Shown here one piece after another: positions 62,330-64,000 of a DNA stretch of 64,000 nucleotides. This DNA comes from Rhizobiaceae bacterium (GTDB lineage Bacteria; Pseudomonadota; Alphaproteobacteria; Rhizobiales; Rhizobiaceae), in assembly GCA_017640615.1 (NCBI GenBank), contig JAEPQK010000005.1, forward strand, positions 124,001 to 188,000, given 5' to 3'. The notes under the pieces were generated by a model that had not been told where the DNA came from, did no database searches, and saw only the letters and a program-made list of their open reading frames with translations. The translations under genes and the position numbers were made by a program. Within the stretch, counting starts at the first letter, position 1, and each line of letters begins with the position of its first letter.

Positions 62330-62638
62330 TCAGTCGTCGCCGTCGTCTTCATCATCGTCGTCGCTCCCGACCTTGAGCACTTCGCCGGTCGCCGGATCGA
62401 TCTCGGCTTCGAGCGACAGGCCATCCATTGCGAACTCGACCTCGATGCCGTCGTCTTCCATCTCGAACTCTTCCACGGCGTAGCCCTGTCCTTCAAGCGC
62501 AGCGCGGATTTCCGCTACCGTGGTGCCGAGCCGGTCGCCGGCTGTGATATTGGCATAGGCCGCACCGGCCGTGATGGCGAGTGCGGAGGCGGCACCGAGT
62601 GCTGCGGTCAGGGGCCTGGTTGTGATCAGCTTCATCAT
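62330..62638 (-). CDS. Exported PepSY-domain protein with acidic tail
   Basis: A 102-residue periplasmic protein: signal peptide (TTRPLTAALGAASALAITAGAAYA|NITAGD) and one PepSY domain (TTVAEIRAALEGQGYAVEEFEMEDDGIEVEFAMDG then LEAEIDPATGEVLKVGSDD). It ends in a run of Asp/Glu (DDDDEDDGDD), which could bind divalent metal. PepSY proteins often inhibit peptidases or act with two-component sensors. First gene of a pair with the membrane LuxR regulator. Confidence 0.85.
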   Translation of the reverse strand: MMKLITTRPLTAALGAASALAITAGAAYANITAGDRLGTTVAEIRAALEGQGYAVEEFEMEDDGIEVEFAMDGLSLEAEIDPATGEVLKVGSDDDDEDDGDD

Positions 62639-62895
62639 TGGGGTCTTCCTTTCTTTGGGGTTGCAAGTCGCTGTCCTTCGCGACGCCCCGAACATCGGTG
62701 CGAAAAACCGTCCCATCCATTGATCGAAAGCTTAAACAGGGCACACTAGGCCGAAGGTTTAGACGTGGTTTGCGCTGGGTTTATGCGTGCCTCCGGCGTG
62801 TCCCGCTTCGCTTGTGGACGATTTCGCCATAAAAACTTCATCCAAGCGCGGCCAAGGTGCCGCGACTAAGAGGCTATGGGCAGCGGAGCGCAGAG

Positions 62896-63819
62896 ATGAC
62901 GGACGAGCCGAAGGACGGGCAGGGCGGCATGGACTGGCTGGAGGCGGAGCTCGCCGACACGCTGGACGAGGATTACGAGCTCGAACTTTCCGAGCCGGCA
63001 CTCTCCGTTGAGCTGCGCCGCATCTACAAGCAGATGCACCCGCCATCGATCGACCGGCACACCTATTTCCACGAGTTGCTGCGCCTGCAGTCGGAGCTGA
63101 TCAAGCTGCAGGATTGGGTCTCATACCATCAGAAAAAGATCGTGGTCGTCTTCGAAGGCCGCGATTCCGCCGGCAAGGGTGGCGTCATCAAGCGCATTAC
63201 CCAGCGGCTCAACCCGCGCGTTGCGCGGGTTGTGGCGCTGCCCGCACCCACCGAGCGCGAGAAGTCGCAATGGTATTTCCAGCGCTACGTGCCGCATCTG
63301 CCGGCCGGCGGCGAAATCGTGTTGTTCGACCGCTCCTGGTACAACCGCGCCGGTGTAGAACGCGTCATGGGCTTTGCCTCCGACGATCAGGTCGAGCAGT
63401 TCTTCAACGACGTGCCCGAATTCGAGCGCATGCTGGTGCGCTCGGGCATTCTGCTGGTCAAATACTGGTTCTCCATCACCGATGAGGAGCAGCAGATGCG
63501 CTTCCTGATGCGCATCCACGACCCGCTCAAACAGTGGAAACTTTCGCCTATGGACCTGCAGTCGCGCATTCGCTGGGAGCGCTACACGAAGGCCAAGGAG
63601 GAGATGTTCGCACGCACCAATATCCCCGAAGCGCCGTGGTACATCGTGGAGGGCAATGACAAGAAGCGCGCCAGGCTGAACTGCATGGACCACCTCTTGG
63701 CGCAGGTGCCTTACGAGCCCGTGCCGCATGAGGAGGTCGATCTGCCCGACCGAGTGTTCAATCCGAACTACGAGCGCGCCGTGCTCCCGCGCGACCTCTA
63801 CGTTCCGCAGAAATACTGA
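62896..63819 (+). CDS. ppk2: Polyphosphate kinase 2 family protein
   Basis: Uses polyphosphate to phosphorylate nucleotides (GDP or ADP). 307 residues: an N-terminal acidic helix region, then the PPK2 core with Walker A VVFEGRDSAGKGGVIKRIT, the lid region YVPHLPAGGEIVLFDRSWYNRAGVERVMGF (Walker B Asp in FDRSWYNR) and the C-terminal MDLQSRIRWERYTKAKEEMF. A class I, single-domain PPK2. ATG 62896 follows GGAGCG. Confidence 0.93.
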   Translation: MTDEPKDGQGGMDWLEAELADTLDEDYELELSEPALSVELRRIYKQMHPPSIDRHTYFHELLRLQSELIKLQDWVSYHQKKIVVVFEGRDSAGKGGVIKRITQRLNPRVARVVALPAPTEREKSQWYFQRYVPHLPAGGEIVLFDRSWYNRAGVERVMGFASDDQVEQFFNDVPEFERMLVRSGILLVKYWFSITDEEQQMRFLMRIHDPLKQWKLSPMDLQSRIRWERYTKAKEEMFARTNIPEAPWYIVEGNDKKRARLNCMDHLLAQVPYEPVPHEEVDLPDRVFNPNYERAVLPRDLYVPQKY

Positions 63820-63913
63820 CACCTGGCGTTGTTGACGGTCTATCGCCGCTGCACGCGTTGACCGGCCGGCTGGCCGATCTATCCTGCGGCTCCCAACCAA
63901 GGAGCCATGTCAC

Positions 63914-64000
63914 ATGTCCGACAAAGCCGAAGCGCGGGTTGCGCAAAAGGGGCCGTTTGCGGTCGAGGTGGAGGCCGGCAAGGCCTATTTCTGGTGCGCT
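63914..64000 (+). CDS. CDGSH iron-sulfur domain protein (5' part only)
   Basis: The first 29 codons of a gene cut by the window edge. MSDKAEARVAQKGPFAVEVEAGKAYFWCA has the lead-in of small CDGSH (mitoNEET-type) proteins, P-x-A-V-E-V-E-A-G-K-x-Y-x-W-C-A, with the first cluster Cys as the second-last residue. It follows AAGGAG by eight bases. The rest of the [2Fe-2S]-binding motif would lie beyond 64000. Confidence 0.8.
   Translation, partial: MSDKAEARVAQKGPFAVEVEAGKAYFWCA

Noticed and set aside
1-64000. CRISPR array, rRNA operon, IS element or replication origin
   Set aside because: I looked for regularly spaced direct repeats, rRNA-like stretches, transposase genes with terminal repeats and DnaA-box clusters and saw none.

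Overview
The window reads as chromosomal DNA of an alphaproteobacterium, most likely Hyphomicrobiales (Rhizobiales) and perhaps close to Phyllobacteriaceae. The grounds are the GC-rich coding style, the two-domain dCTP deaminase, the ubiE-ubiB-coaBC order, the N-acetylglutaminylglutamine amide (NAGGN) osmolyte operon, a TRAP-type DctPQM system under DctB/DctD control, and a CrbS/CrbR-like acetate-type two-component pair. The taxonomic call is inference from gene content only. Coding density is high and no stretch over 300 bases lacks a gene. I saw no rRNA, CRISPR array, prophage, integrase or IS transposase.

Layout. 0.1-8.1 kb: dcd, then dctB-dctD and a dctPQM TRAP transporter. A textbook -24/-12 (sigma-54) promoter and two DctD-type palindromes precede dctP, and an intrinsic hairpin separates dctP from dctQM. 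8.1-16.7 kb: a zinc-ribbon membrane protein, a Kv-like potassium channel, tRNA-Gly(CCC), an orphan TadG-like vWA protein, a histone-deacetylase-family enzyme, a MATE exporter, DUF952-pyrD and small envelope proteins. 16.8-21.6 kb: convergent CrbR-like regulator and CrbS-like SLC5-STAC-PAS-kinase-REC hybrid, then mscL. 21.7-28.2 kb: aminotransferase, MarR regulator with a palindromic operator, and the three-gene NAGGN operon; together with mscL and an orphan glycine-betaine-type binding protein at 35.5 kb this is a clear osmotic-stress theme. 28.2-36.5 kb: RND/MMPL exporter, two L,D-transpeptidases, a LysR-cupin-small heme-oxidase-like-GST group. 36.7-43.5 kb: GMC oxidoreductase overlapping an aromatic-ring flavin hydroxylase, ankyrin protein, a stand-alone proteasome-beta-like peptidase, a GIY-YIG ORF with a structured leader abutting tRNA-Ser(GGA), and msrA.

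43.7-55.8 kb is a nucleoside uptake and salvage region: BMP-family binding protein, then (after MFS, slyX and thioesterase genes) ATPase plus two permeases, cdd, purine nucleoside phosphorylase, deoA, and on the other strand upp and adenosine deaminase. Imported nucleosides would be deaminated and phosphorolysed to free bases for reuse. 55.9-60.2 kb: ubiE-ubiB, a FitAB/VapBC-type toxin-antitoxin module with a twin-palindrome operator, and coaBC, whose start overlaps the toxin stop. 60.4-64 kb: a DUF7282-like secreted protein, 1-Cys peroxiredoxin, a PepSY protein with a membrane-anchored LuxR-type regulator, PPK2 and the beginning of a CDGSH iron-sulfur protein cut by the window edge.

The most unusual items are the lone proteasome-beta-like peptidase with its T1/D17/K33 triad, the structured tRNA-linked GIY-YIG element, the toxin-antitoxin cassette coupled to an essential coenzyme A gene, and the dCTP deaminase whose active-site signatures are split between two tandem domains.
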